DNA of 64,000 nt, from assembly GCF_002897295.1 (NCBI RefSeq), contig NZ_BEXF01000009.1, positions 124,001 through 188,000 on the forward strand, read 5' to 3'. The translations under genes were made by a program, and so were the position numbers. Positions 53,231 through 61,807 of the stretch are shown here, one piece after another; position 1 is the stretch's first letter, and each line of letters opens with the position of its first letter. The stretch is from Brevibacillus reuszeri (GTDB lineage: Bacteria > Bacillota > Bacilli > Brevibacillales > Brevibacillaceae). Below the pieces are notes generated by a model. That model saw only the letters and a list, made by a program, of their open reading frames with translations, had not been told where the DNA came from and searched no databases.

Positions 53231-53908
53231 ATGCGTAATGAACAAATCGCTCGCTTGATTGACCATACACTTTTAAAGCCAGACGCTAGCCGAGATGACG
53301 TGATTAAATTGGCGATGGAAGCCAAAGAGTATCGTTTTGCCTCTGTCTGTGTGAATCCTGGGCAAATTGAAACGGCATACGAAATATTGAAAGATACACC
53401 TGAAGTTAAGGTTTGTACGGTGATCGGATTTCCGTTAGGGGCTTCTACTACGGAAACAAAAATATTCGAAACCACTGATGCGATCAAACGAGGCGCAACG
53501 GAGGTCGATATGGTCATTAACATAGGTGCGCTAAAAGATAAAAATGATGAACTCGTTTTGCAAGATATTAAAGCTGTAATTGAGGCAGCAGGATGTAGGG
53601 CATTAACAAAAGTGATCATCGAGACATGCTTATTGACGGAGGAAGAAAAAGTACGTGCCTGTGAGCTTTCGGTAAAAGCAGGTGCACACTTTGTCAAAAC
53701 CTCGACGGGTTTCTCTACTGGAGGAGCAACCGCTGAGGATATCGCTTTGATGCGCAAAGCAGTTGGACCTGATGTTGGTGTGAAAGCTTCTGGAGGCGTC
53801 CGAAATCTGGAGGATGTGGAAAAGCTGGTTGACGCTGGGGCAACCCGTATCGGTACAAGCTCGGGAATTGCCATCGTAAATGGTCAGCAATCGCAGTCTG
53901 CTTACTAA
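53231..53908 (+). CDS. deoC: Deoxyribose-phosphate aldolase
   Basis: 225 residues, complete. [19 protein letters not shown] at the start, [12 protein letters not shown], Schiff-base Lys in [13 protein letters not shown], and GVKASGGVR. Splits 2-deoxyribose-5-phosphate to acetaldehyde and glyceraldehyde-3-phosphate. Behind GGAGGAC. Completes the nucleoside pathway; a phosphopentomutase gene is not in the cluster. Confidence 0.96.
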   Translation: MRNEQIARLIDHTLLKPDASRDDVIKLAMEAKEYRFASVCVNPGQIETAYEILKDTPEVKVCTVIGFPLGASTTETKIFETTDAIKRGATEVDMVINIGALKDKNDELVLQDIKAVIEAAGCRALTKVIIETCLLTEEEKVRACELSVKAGAHFVKTSTGFSTGGATAEDIALMRKAVGPDVGVKASGGVRNLEDVEKLVDAGATRIGTSSGIAIVNGQQSQSAY

Positions 53909-53945
53909 GTAGCTGTTTGTTGGGAAAGAGGAAATTACCACGCTG

Positions 53946-53978
53946 GGTAGGAGAGTCTGAGCTCTTCCTACCTTTTTT
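53946..53978 (+). terminator. Terminator after deoC
   Basis: GGTAGGA-GAG / CTC-TTCCTACC then TTTTTT. Confidence 0.85.
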
Positions 53979-54033
53979 GTGTTGGTATTATTGCTTTGAA
54001 TCAGTCCCAAGTGCAATGCAAGACAAAGCGACA

Positions 54034-54088
54034 TTGACTACGTTTAAATATGATGCCTATAATATATTATGACCATCATATTTAAACG
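54034..54088 (+). promoter_or_regulatory. lpd promoter with 15-bp inverted-repeat operator
   Basis: TTGACT (54034), 18-bp spacer, TATAAT (54058). The perfect arms CGTTTAAATATGATG (54041-54055) and CATCATATTTAAACG (54074-54088) bracket the -10 box. A related half-site recurs before the TetR gene. Confidence 0.75.
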
Positions 54089-54103
54089 CAGGAGGATATA
54101 AAA

Positions 54104-55513
54104 ATGAACCAGCTTAATCCAGTGGACACATTGGTTATTGGATCAGGTCCGGGAGGCTATATGGCGGCGCTAAAATCCGCACAGCTTGGAATGAAGACGG
54201 CAATTATAGAACGTGATCAGATCGGCGGAGTCTGCACCCATGTGGGCTGCATACCTTCTAAAGCGTTGATTGCAGAGTCGCATCGCTACAATACGTACAG
54301 GCAATGGAACAATGCTGCCGCTTCCATCTCATTTGAGCATGCTCAGGCTTTCAAACAAGCTGTCGTCAACAAGCAATCCGGCGGAGTCAATTATTTGTTA
54401 AAGTCGGCCGGAGTAACGATTCTCACAGGAGAGGCAAGCTTGATCGATGAACACACAGTAGCTATAAAAAAAGCGGGAGCGGATCAAAAGCTTTCATTTA
54501 AACACGCTGTTCTGGCAACGGGTTCCCGACCTATTGAACTGCAGGCATTGCCGTTTGGAGGACGTATCTTGTCTTCCACAGAAGCTCTTTCGCTTTCTCA
54601 AATACCGACCAGCTTGGTTATCATCGGTGGCGGATATATTGGGGTTGAACTGGGACAAATGTATGCCAAATTCGGCACCAAGGTGACAATTCTGGAGGGA
54701 GGAGGACAAGTGCTGCCAGGGTTTGAGGCCGATCTTGCCGCACCTGTTATCCGTCAATTGAACGATGATGGCATCACCATCATTACAGGGGCGATAGCCA
54801 TTAAAGCAGAACAGCATGCTGATTCGCTTACACTCCATTATTTGAAAAATAAAAAACAGCATCTTGTTAAAGCGGAGTATGCGCTCGTGACTGTAGGAAG
54901 AAAGGCGAACACAGACGGTAACTTAGGGCTCGGGCGCATAGGGGTACAGATGTCGAGCAATGGACTCATCGAAACTGACGAACAGTGCAGGACGTCGGTT
55001 CCGCATATTTTCGCAATTGGAGATATTGTTAAGGGTCCGGCGCTTGCCCACAAAGCATCTTATGAAGCTAAGGTTGCGGTAGAAGCCATTGCTGGTGAGC
55101 CTTCTGTCGTTGATTACAAAGCGATCCCGCTTGTCGTTTTTTCTGAACCAGAGCTTGCAAGCGTTGGACTGACTGAAACAGAATGCAAAGCAAAAGCGAT
55201 TCCGGTTGTTATTGGCAAATCTTCATTCTCCATAAATGGCAGATCATTGGCGCTGAAAGCACCAGAAGGTTTTGTCAAAATGATTGCAGACCAGGCATCA
55301 GGAATTGTAATGGGTGCACAAATCGTTGGAGCAGAGGCTTCAACACTCATATCGGAACTTGCACTTGCGATCGAGATGGGAGCGACCGTTGAGGATTTAG
55401 CTTTGACCATTCATCCTCATCCCACTTTGGGAGAGGTGATCATGGAGGCAGCAGAAAATGCGCTTAGAAAAATTATGAAAAATGGAAACAGAGAAAAGGT
55501 TGTCCCTATTTGA
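54104..55513 (+). CDS. lpd: Dihydrolipoamide dehydrogenase-like FAD/NAD oxidoreductase
   Basis: 469 residues. FAD loop VIGSGPGGYMAALKSAQLG, redox disulfide GGVCTHVGCIPSKAL, NAD loop VIIGGGYIGVELGQMYAKFG, second FAD motif IFAIGDIVKGPALAHKA and C-terminal catalytic IHPHPTLGEVIMEA. Full-length E3. No E1/E2 genes nearby, so it is a solitary paralogue, apparently TetR-controlled together with the downstream Fe-S/SCP2 protein; a role in detoxification or an alternative disulfide substrate is possible. Confidence 0.92.
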   Translation: MNQLNPVDTLVIGSGPGGYMAALKSAQLGMKTAIIERDQIGGVCTHVGCIPSKALIAESHRYNTYRQWNNAAASISFEHAQAFKQAVVNKQSGGVNYLLKSAGVTILTGEASLIDEHTVAIKKAGADQKLSFKHAVLATGSRPIELQALPFGGRILSSTEALSLSQIPTSLVIIGGGYIGVELGQMYAKFGTKVTILEGGGQVLPGFEADLAAPVIRQLNDDGITIITGAIAIKAEQHADSLTLHYLKNKKQHLVKAEYALVTVGRKANTDGNLGLGRIGVQMSSNGLIETDEQCRTSVPHIFAIGDIVKGPALAHKASYEAKVAVEAIAGEPSVVDYKAIPLVVFSEPELASVGLTETECKAKAIPVVIGKSSFSINGRSLALKAPEGFVKMIADQASGIVMGAQIVGAEASTLISELALAIEMGATVEDLALTIHPHPTLGEVIMEAAENALRKIMKNGNREKVVPI

Positions 55514-55560
55514 CAGCAAAAATATGATGGTTATAATTTTTTGTAACAAATCATGTTTTA
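55510..55560 (+). promoter_or_regulatory. tetR promoter with related operator
   Basis: TTGACA (55510, overlapping the lpd stop), 16-bp spacer, TATAAT (55532). AAATATGATG (55520-55529) lies in the spacer and ATCATGTTTTA (55550) follows, matching the arms of the lpd operator with about one base more spacing. Confidence 0.65.
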
Positions 55561-55574
55561 CAGGAGTGAATGGC

Positions 55575-56153
55575 ATGCCTTATACCCAAACACATAAAAT
55601 GAAGGTTCGCGAAAAAATCGTGGGAAGTGCTGCGGAAGCCTTCCGCAAGAACGGCATCAAAGAAGTGAGTGTGCCGCAAATCATGAAGGGTGCGGGATTA
55701 ACCCACGGCGGTTTTTACGCTCACTTTGCGAATAAAGATCAGCTTGTCGCCGAAGCGTGTCGGAAAGCGCTTGAAGAAACGATAGATCTTCTGCGAAATG
55801 CTGCGAAGCATAAAGCGGATGATTCAAAGATACAAACCGTCATTGACTATTACCTAAGCACAGCTCATCGGGACATGTTGGAAAAAAGCTGCATTCTTCC
55901 CACTTTGTCCAGTGAAATCTCGCGTTCATCCGAAGATATCCGTGAGACATTTACGGAGGAGCTCACGCGGTTCATTTCCTTTATTTCTGGAATGGTTGGA
56001 AACAGCGATCAGAAAAGCATGGCTTTGATTAGTACAATGGTTGGCGCTCTGTTGCTTGCACGTTCGGTAAATGACTCCGAATTAAGCCAGAACATTCTTG
56101 ATGCAAGCAAACGTTATGCCAAGGAGCTCGTCTCGATCCATACCTCTTCTTAA
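55575..56153 (+). CDS. TetR/AcrR-family transcriptional repressor
   Basis: 192 residues from ATG 55575, eight bases after AGGAG. HTH: SAAEAFRKNGIKEVSVPQIM with GAGLTHGGFYAHFANKDQLV. Ligand-domain unspecific; the only cysteine, in the helix around KSCILPTLSSEI, could be a sensing residue as in NemR-type proteins (inference). Likely represses itself and lpd through the AAATATGATG elements. Confidence 0.9.
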   Translation: MPYTQTHKMKVREKIVGSAAEAFRKNGIKEVSVPQIMKGAGLTHGGFYAHFANKDQLVAEACRKALEETIDLLRNAAKHKADDSKIQTVIDYYLSTAHRDMLEKSCILPTLSSEISRSSEDIRETFTEELTRFISFISGMVGNSDQKSMALISTMVGALLLARSVNDSELSQNILDASKRYAKELVSIHTSS

Positions 56154-56167
56154 GGGAGTTGTGCACT

Positions 56168-57511
56168 GTGGCAAAGTCAATAATGAATGACCATCCTACT
56201 GTCAGGTTGTACCACATGAAACGAGAAGCGGGAGAGGAGATGCACATAGCCCCTGTTGATACGCAGTGGTTGCGGGATCTATGTCTCCATGCAGGAGCTG
56301 ACGATGTCGGATTCGTCTCTATCAGCCGGACTGAACTCGATGCCCAGCGCCAAGAAATTTTAAGTTTGTTTCCCCAAGCCCGGACACTGATCAGTTTCGT
56401 CTGCAAAATGAATCGTGAACCTTTGCGTTCAACTGCCAGGTCCATTGCCAATGCGGAATTTCATTATGTGATTGATGACGTGACGCATATCGGACATCAA
56501 ATCGTGAAAGAGCTTGAAGTGAGAGGCATCAAGGCGTTGAATCCGCCTGCTGGGTTCCCGATGGAGGTTACAAGTGGCGGCAAGTCATGGGTCATTTCTC
56601 ATAAACCGATTGCGGTTGCAGCTGGACTCGGACAAACCGGTATTCACAGAAATGTCATTCATCCCAAGTTTGGTAACTTCATTTTGCTCGGAACGATCCT
56701 GACGAATGCGGAATTGACCTCAGAAAGCCAGCCGATTGATTACAATCCGTGTTTGGAGTGCAAATTGTGTGTGGCTGCCTGTCCGGTAGGGGCGATCGGC
56801 TCTGACGGTCACTTTAATTTCTCTGCCTGCTATACACACAACTATCGAGAGTTTTCCGGAGGCTTTACTGATTGGGTGGAAACAATAGCCGACAGCAAAA
56901 ATTCAAAAAATTACAGAGCCAGAGTCAATGACGCAGAAACGGCTTCCATGTGGCAAAGTCTCTCATTTGGAGCAAATTATAAAGCTGCATACTGCTTATC
57001 TGTTTGTCCTGCTGGAGAAGATGTGATTGGCCCTTTTCTTGCTGATCGCAAGCGTTTTTTCCAGGAGGTTGCCAAACCGTTACAGGATAAAAAGGAAATG
57101 GTGTATGTCGTACCGAAATCCGATGCCGAGGAACATGTCAGAAAGCGTTTTCCGCATAAAGAAGTTCGTCTTGTGAGCAATGGCTTGCGCTCAAAATCAA
57201 TCCGGGCATTTTTGGCCGGTCTTCCCCACATGTTTCAAAGAAATCAAGCTAAAGATTTAGTGGCTACCTATCATTTTACTTTTACGGGACAAGAGGAAGC
57301 TCAAGCAACGATTGTCATTTCTGACAAGACCATTTCTGTAAAAATGGGACATATCGGGGATGCGGATTTCCAGCTTATCGCGGACAGTCAAACATGGATT
57401 CGCATGCTATCCAAAGAAACAGGGATATTATCAGCTGTCCTCTCTCGAAAAATTCGCACGAAAGGCCCTGTAAAGCTGCTAAAGGCATTTAGCAGATGCT
57501 TTCCGTCGTAA
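56168..57511 (+). CDS. QueG-like corrinoid/4Fe-4S protein fused to an SCP2 domain
   Basis: 447 residues from GTG 56168 (GGGAG upstream). N-terminal QueG-like cobamide-binding part with VAAGLGQTGIHRNVIHPKFG, then a ferredoxin motif CLECKLCVAACPVGAI and later cysteines CLSVCPAGE for a second cluster. From about residue 340 a sterol-carrier-protein-2-like domain (YHFTFTGQEEAQATIVISDK to IRTKGPVKLLKAF). QueG itself lacks SCP2, so this is a different reductase, perhaps for a hydrophobic substrate. 15 bases behind tetR; same transcript. Confidence 0.8.
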   Translation: MAKSIMNDHPTVRLYHMKREAGEEMHIAPVDTQWLRDLCLHAGADDVGFVSISRTELDAQRQEILSLFPQARTLISFVCKMNREPLRSTARSIANAEFHYVIDDVTHIGHQIVKELEVRGIKALNPPAGFPMEVTSGGKSWVISHKPIAVAAGLGQTGIHRNVIHPKFGNFILLGTILTNAELTSESQPIDYNPCLECKLCVAACPVGAIGSDGHFNFSACYTHNYREFSGGFTDWVETIADSKNSKNYRARVNDAETASMWQSLSFGANYKAAYCLSVCPAGEDVIGPFLADRKRFFQEVAKPLQDKKEMVYVVPKSDAEEHVRKRFPHKEVRLVSNGLRSKSIRAFLAGLPHMFQRNQAKDLVATYHFTFTGQEEAQATIVISDKTISVKMGHIGDADFQLIADSQTWIRMLSKETGILSAVLSRKIRTKGPVKLLKAFSRCFPS

Positions 57512-57539
57512 AAGCAGACAAGCAAGAAGTAGCCCTCTT

Positions 57540-58169
57540 TTGCAAGGAGTGGAACAGAATCGTTACCGAGGTAAGTATTCTGCCATCGGAAAGCCAGGAA
57601 GCACTTTTATATTTCATGAAGATTATGAACGAAATGTCACGAGTTTACGGGAATTTTTCAATAAACCCTGGATATCATCATTTAGCCCCATGTTTCCAAT
57701 GCGCATTTTTCTCAAGAAGACGCTAAATCAAGTGAATACGCCTTGCTGAGAGCACGAAAGCTGCTTTGATTTTAAGCAAGCTCAAGTTGGACTAGGGTAA
57801 CATCACCTTCCCGGATATGAGCTGAAATTCATTTCTGGGAATTTTTATGCAATTTTTCAAAAAACCATTGAGTCTCCAACCACTGGAGACTATATCATGG
57901 TGAGAAGGCCTACAAATCGTTTGCCTGAGTATGTAGGCAACTACAAGGCACATGCCGGCATAGGGATGACAGTAGAAGTGGAAGAAGGAAAATTGATGTT
58001 GACGATGAACAAAGCGAAAATTCCGTTGCGATCAGTTGAAGAGGATGGCTTTGCCCTAAACGTGGGTGGCAACGAAAACGTGCTGCGATTTACCCGAGAC
58101 TCGCAAGGTAACCTGAATCGTATAAACTTGGGCGGCATGATGCCATTGATCAAAGAGATAGCGGTATAA
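57540..58169 (+). pseudogene. Degenerate region ending in a serine-hydrolase C-terminal domain remnant
   Basis: 57801-58169 is open in one frame and encodes LPEYVGNYKAHAGIG with LRFTRDSQGNLNRINLGG, resembling the C-terminal domain of the serine hydrolases in this window (YVGNF, IRFIRNREGHVIRV). It lacks a start and catalytic motifs; stops occur in the same frame at about 57747, 57792 and 57798. The piece before 57747 (RYRGKYSAIGKPGSTFIFH) may belong to the same wreck. An ATG at 57897 falls inside a -10 box, so it is not a real start. Confidence 0.55.
57868..57898 (+). promoter_or_regulatory. MerR-type promoter/operator, copy 1
   Basis: TTGAGT (57868), 19-bp spacer, TATCAT (57893), with a perfect dyad AGTCTCCA-N5-TGGAGACT (57871-57891) in the spacer. 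The over-long spacer with central dyad is the hallmark of MerR-family activation. It now points into gene debris. Confidence 0.7.
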
Positions 58170-58271
58170 CAACTAGACAAATACAGTGAAATAATAGCAG
58201 CACCTAACCTTCCCAGACCGATTAAATTCCTGTTAGCGAAAGTCTCCCTTTTGTTTTACCAAAAAATTACA

Positions 58272-58302
58272 TTGAGTCTCCGATCACTGGAGAGTTTATG
58301 AT
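58272..58302 (+). promoter_or_regulatory. MerR-type promoter/operator, copy 2, upstream of the truncated MerR gene
   Basis: TTGAGT (58272), 19-bp spacer, TATGAT (58297), dyad CTCC-CACTGGAG as in copy 1 with minor changes. Autoregulatory position. Confidence 0.75.
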
Positions 58303-58321
58303 AAATATGGGGGGTGCTAGC

Positions 58322-58594
58322 TTGCAATCAGATAGCCGAAAAGATATCAATCCACAGGGTACATGCAAACGTACCACTTATGTCAGAAAGTATACGATTG
58401 GCGAAGTAGCCAAATTGACCGATTCAAAAGTCCGAACGGTTCGTTATTACGACGAAATTGGGCTGCTTAAGCCTGCAGAGGTTACCTCAGGGAGATATCG
58501 TCTGTACACCGCAGAGGAAATTTGGAGGTTAAAGCTGATTCTCACTCTACGATACCTTGGCTTAAGGGTAGCGTCAGCCTTGACATTGATATAG
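58322..58594 (+). pseudogene. Truncated MerR-family regulator
   Basis: TTG start 58322 after GGGGGGTG (90 codons); ATG 58298 lies in the -10. HTH_MerR is complete (YTIGEVAKLTDSKVRTVRYYDEIGLLKPAEV, SGRYRLYTAEEIWRLKLI) but the protein stops right after LRYLGLRVASALTLI, lacking the dimerisation helix and effector domain. The end falls in a 12-bp inverted repeat (58570-58609), suggesting an insertion or deletion breakpoint. Confidence 0.75.
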
Positions 58595-58640
58595 TCTAAG
58601 GCTGACGCTGCTTCCGGGACCGAGGATCGCCAAGACCCGG
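58570..58640 (+). repeat. Two consecutive hairpins at the MerR breakpoint
   Basis: AGCGTCAGCCTT / AAGGCTGACGCT (58570-58609, 16-nt loop, perfect) then CCGGG / CCCGG (58614-58640). No T-run. Possible remnant of a mobile or repeat element. Confidence 0.5.
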
Positions 58641-58761
58641 AGTGTGAATGGGGGGTTTATATGATGCAACCGACTTCTTTGAGATACTTTCACACTGCTT
58701 TTCTGTTTCTATTTTTACTCTAGTAATGTATATTTCAGGTAAGTCTTCTTTTAAACGTCAC

Positions 58762-59214
58762 TTATTTATTACCGAGTTGTTCCGCCAAACCGATTAGAAG
58801 TCCTTCAATTCCACGAATGTAGCAGAGCCGATACGAGTTCTCGTACTGAACCACTTCGCCAACGAGCTGAGCACCATACTTAGTGAGTCTGGATATCATT
58901 TCGTCAATGTCTTCAACGGTGAACATGACGCGTAGATAACCGAGGGCATTTACAGGAGCCGTTCGGTGATCTGATATAGTAGGTGGGGTGAGAAATCGCG
59001 AAAGTTCAAGTCGGCTGTGGCCATCTGGGGTAACCATCATAGCAATCTCTACACACTGTGAACCCAGCCCTGTTACGCGACCAGCCCATTCACCTTCTAC
59101 AGTAGCTCGTCCTTCGAGCTTCAAGCCAATCTCCTCGAAGAAAGAAATTGCGTCATCAAGGGATTCTACAACGATGCCAACATTGTCCATTCTTAATAAT
59201 TTGTTTTTTGCCAT
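58762..59214 (-). CDS. VOC-family (glyoxalase/bleomycin resistance fold) protein
   Basis: 150 residues; reverse strand, start behind GGAGATAAAACT. MDNVGIVVESLDDAISFFEEIGLKL and the second half VMFTVEDIDEMISRLTKYGAQLVGE form the paired beta-alpha-beta-beta-beta modules. Substrate unknown. Confidence 0.85.
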   Translation of the reverse strand: MAKNKLLRMDNVGIVVESLDDAISFFEEIGLKLEGRATVEGEWAGRVTGLGSQCVEIAMMVTPDGHSRLELSRFLTPPTISDHRTAPVNALGYLRVMFTVEDIDEMISRLTKYGAQLVGEVVQYENSYRLCYIRGIEGLLIGLAEQLGNK

Positions 59215-59340
59215 AGTTTTATCTCCTCATGTGTAAAAATGTATTACCTGATCATCTTCATATTTATTTGATCAAGAACTACTATTTCCTTCCAAACAAT
59301 TAACAGCTTGTCACAGTTCATGATAACAAAGATAAGTCGC

Positions 59341-59580
59341 CGTATAGTAAAATGTGAAGGTTTTACCGATGTGGGGGAATGGTTCCCTCAATGCTGAAAT
59401 ACGGATTGCCGCCATCAGGCCGAGCCAGGCTGTGACGTTTTCGCCGCACTTGCTGACGGTTCGTTGCCGCGTGAACGGTGGGTACAGTATATTGCCCAGC
59501 AGCATGGGAACAAGTATGTCCAGGATAAAACATGTGGAGCAAGCAAACGAAGAAAAATGGAGGTTGGAAGAAATAAATAG
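59341..59580 (+). pseudogene. rsgA (ribosome small-subunit GTPase A) 3' fragment with internal stop
   Basis: In frame 1 from 59341: EGFTDVGEWFPQC-stop-NTDCRHQAEPGCDVFAALADG then ERWVQYIAQQHGNKYVQ, the zinc-binding C-terminus of RsgA/YjeQ (DCRH..EPGC). A TGA (59395-59397) stands where family members have Arg, consistent with CGA to TGA. The GTPase domain is absent. Overlaps the 5' end of the kinase gene that follows. Confidence 0.75.
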
Positions 59581-60589
59581 TAAATTCGAAACGCTGATCT
59601 ATGCCTTAGGACGACGTTTCAAGAAGGATATCATCTCGGCCGACTGCCAAACCATGCCATTACAGGGTGGAACTATGGGAAATGTGTACCTGGTAACGGG
59701 GATCGCCGAAACCGCGGATGGCGAAAAATTGCCGTACCGTATCGTGCTGAAAATCCAGAAGAAATGGGAGCGTTACGGCGATCCGAGTTCATGGCGCCGG
59801 GAATATGATCTCTATGCATCTGACTTGGGAGCAACGTTCTCAGATGCCCTCCGCTGGCCGACATGTTATCACGCTGAGATCAACGCCGAAGAAAATGAAT
59901 TCCAGCTGTGGCTGGAATATATCGATGGCGTAACCGGTTTAGACTTGACCGGTGACATGTATGAACAGGCTGCGCTGGAGTTAGGACGCTTTCAAGGCAA
60001 GCTGTATGCGGAGCGGCCCGCTGTGCTGCAGAGCCTGACCAACCTGAGTCATGCGGATCTCATGAAGAAAACGTATCTGCATTACCGGTCATGGCCGGTC
60101 GTCTACGATTATATACGCTCGGAGGACTGCGTATTCCCGCAGCACGTGCGGCAAATGCTCATCGACATCGATGAGCACGCAGACGAGATACTCGCCCGCA
60201 TCGAACAATTACCCCTCGTGCTATGCCACCGGGACTTCTGGGTGTCCAACCTGATCTATGCCGATGGGAAAATCGTGCTCATCGACTGGGATACATCCGG
60301 ATGGGGCTACCTGGGCGAGGATCTCGCAAGCCTGATTGCGGATGAAGCGGATATCGATCACATGGTCGAAAACTACCAACGGTGTGTCCCAGCGTATTAC
60401 AAAGGCTTTTCGGAGTATGCGGATGTATCTTCGATCGTCGATCATTGCGTCTACGAGCTGATCCTTCTCGTATTCGGGTACAGGCTTGTGGAGGGGTATC
60501 TCCACACAGAGGATGATGACGAGAAGACGAAGCTTGTCTATACGCTCCAAAAAATCTATGAAATGAAAACCAGCCCTGCACGGGGTTGA
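59516..60589 (+). CDS. Aminoglycoside phosphotransferase-fold kinase (APH/PF01636)
   Basis: About 357 residues; start uncertain (ATG 59504 or 59516; neither has a good ribosome binding site). The upstream open frame belongs to overlapped rsgA debris. Catalytic loop VLCHRDFWVSNLIY (HxDxxxxN) and metal motif LIDWDTSGWG are intact, with nucleotide-loop region LQGGTMGNVYLV and Lys in IVLKIQ. Family covers antibiotic, choline and homoserine kinases; specificity cannot be inferred and a resistance role should not be assumed. Confidence 0.85.
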   Translation: MSRIKHVEQANEEKWRLEEINSKFETLIYALGRRFKKDIISADCQTMPLQGGTMGNVYLVTGIAETADGEKLPYRIVLKIQKKWERYGDPSSWRREYDLYASDLGATFSDALRWPTCYHAEINAEENEFQLWLEYIDGVTGLDLTGDMYEQAALELGRFQGKLYAERPAVLQSLTNLSHADLMKKTYLHYRSWPVVYDYIRSEDCVFPQHVRQMLIDIDEHADEILARIEQLPLVLCHRDFWVSNLIYADGKIVLIDWDTSGWGYLGEDLASLIADEADIDHMVENYQRCVPAYYKGFSEYADVSSIVDHCVYELILLVFGYRLVEGYLHTEDDDEKTKLVYTLQKIYEMKTSPARG

Positions 60590-60599
60590 CTCAAAAAAG

Positions 60600-60644
60600 A
60601 ACTCCGAAACCCCTTGAATGTAGTGGGTTTTCGGAGTTTCTTTC
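60600..60644 (+). terminator. Terminator after the APH-fold gene
   Basis: AACTCCGAAACCC / GGGTTTTCGGAGTT followed by TCTTTC. Confidence 0.85.
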
Positions 60645-60869
60645 ATACTTCCTTTCGATCGTCGCTGGCGGTTTTCCAAAGCCATTGCGTAAATGTGATA
60701 CATTTTATGATTTGATGCCATTGGTAATAAAAACAAATGCCGGAAATACATTATATGGTATATTTTCTATTAGTAAGGTTTGTTTGGGTTTATTTACAAA
60801 CTCGCAAATATTCAAATTATCCGAAACTCCATCACACTCAAAAATCAATTGTTAATAGGTGGCTGCTCA

Positions 60870-61667
60870 ATGATAAAACAAGTCTTGGTTAAATTCCCTT
60901 TGGTATATAGACTTAGAATCCTTCAGCTTCGTATGAAGAGAGCTAGTTGTAACTTTTTCGTGAATTTTGCAGAAGAAAGAAAAGCCGATCGATTTCCCTA
61001 TGTGGTAAAACGGCATCAATCTCTTTTAAGAAGAAAATTAGGAGCATCCGATCCTGTGTTACAGGAAAATAAAATTACAAATTTAAGCATTGCTTTAAAA
61101 TCCATTAACGGTATTGTAATCAAACCAGGTGAAACATTTTCATTTTGGCATTTAATCGGGAAACCGAAAGCAAGCAACGGATATATTGACGGATTGTTGT
61201 TATCTCAAGGTGAAGTGAAAACGGGTGTTGGGGGAGGGTTATGTCAATTAGCTAATTTACTTTTTTGGCTTGCCTTACATACGCCGTTAGAAATTACGGA
61301 AAGACATCATCATAGTTTTGATCCATTTCCGGATGAGCATAGAGTTTTGCCTTTTGGAAGTGGGGCAAGCGTATTTTTTAATTACATTGATTTGCGTTTC
61401 TGTAATCCTACCAATCATAAGTTTCAATTTCATGTTTGGTTAACTGATCAGCATCTAAAAGGAATCGTATTTTGTGATAACGAATTACCATTTTCGTATC
61501 ACTTGGAAGAAAGAAATCATCAATTTCATCATATAGAAGGGAAGAACTATAGAGAGAACGAGATATGGAGAAGAGTCATTGATAAACGCACGGGGAACAT
61601 GATACAGAAGCAGTTGATGATTCACAATTATTCTGAAGTGAAATATGAAATGATAACAGATATTTAA
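60870..61667 (+). CDS. VanW family protein
   Basis: 265 residues from ATG 60870, eight bases behind AGGTGG. Core VKTGVGGGLCQLANLLFWLAL and ERHHHSFDPFPD..VLPFGSGASVFFNYIDLRF are the VanW domain, named from vanB clusters but of unknown function and widespread. No other van genes are nearby, so no resistance inference. Confidence 0.9.
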   Translation: MIKQVLVKFPLVYRLRILQLRMKRASCNFFVNFAEERKADRFPYVVKRHQSLLRRKLGASDPVLQENKITNLSIALKSINGIVIKPGETFSFWHLIGKPKASNGYIDGLLLSQGEVKTGVGGGLCQLANLLFWLALHTPLEITERHHHSFDPFPDEHRVLPFGSGASVFFNYIDLRFCNPTNHKFQFHVWLTDQHLKGIVFCDNELPFSYHLEERNHQFHHIEGKNYRENEIWRRVIDKRTGNMIQKQLMIHNYSEVKYEMITDI

Positions 61668-61722
61668 AAAAGACAACGGCCTTCGAGGGAGATCAGCTCA
61701 CCTCGTACGTTGTCTTTCCTTT
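61668..61722. terminator. Bidirectional terminator between vanW-like and chemoreceptor genes
   Basis: AAAAGACAACG / CGTTGTCTTT with inner CGAGG / CCTCG; A- and T-rich flanks serve both convergent genes. Confidence 0.8.
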
Positions 61723-61807
61723 TCTTTAGGCTCGTAAAATGAAAAGCCCTTTTGATCACAGTGACAGGATGCAGACTGCCAGGCAACCAAAAGGACATTT
61801 CTATTGC

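Noticed and set aside
57897-58169. Independent 90-residue gene starting at 57897
   Set aside because: The ATG is inside the -10 box of the MerR-type promoter and the frame extends upstream without a start, so it is a remnant.
58570-58609. Intrinsic terminator after the MerR gene
   Set aside because: The stem is strong but there is no T-run, and it overlaps the coding end.
59516-60589. Aminoglycoside resistance gene
   Set aside because: Only the general kinase fold is visible; there is no specific match to a known resistance enzyme.
60870-61667. Vancomycin resistance locus
   Set aside because: VanW alone is not a resistance determinant and no vanHAX or vanRS genes are present.
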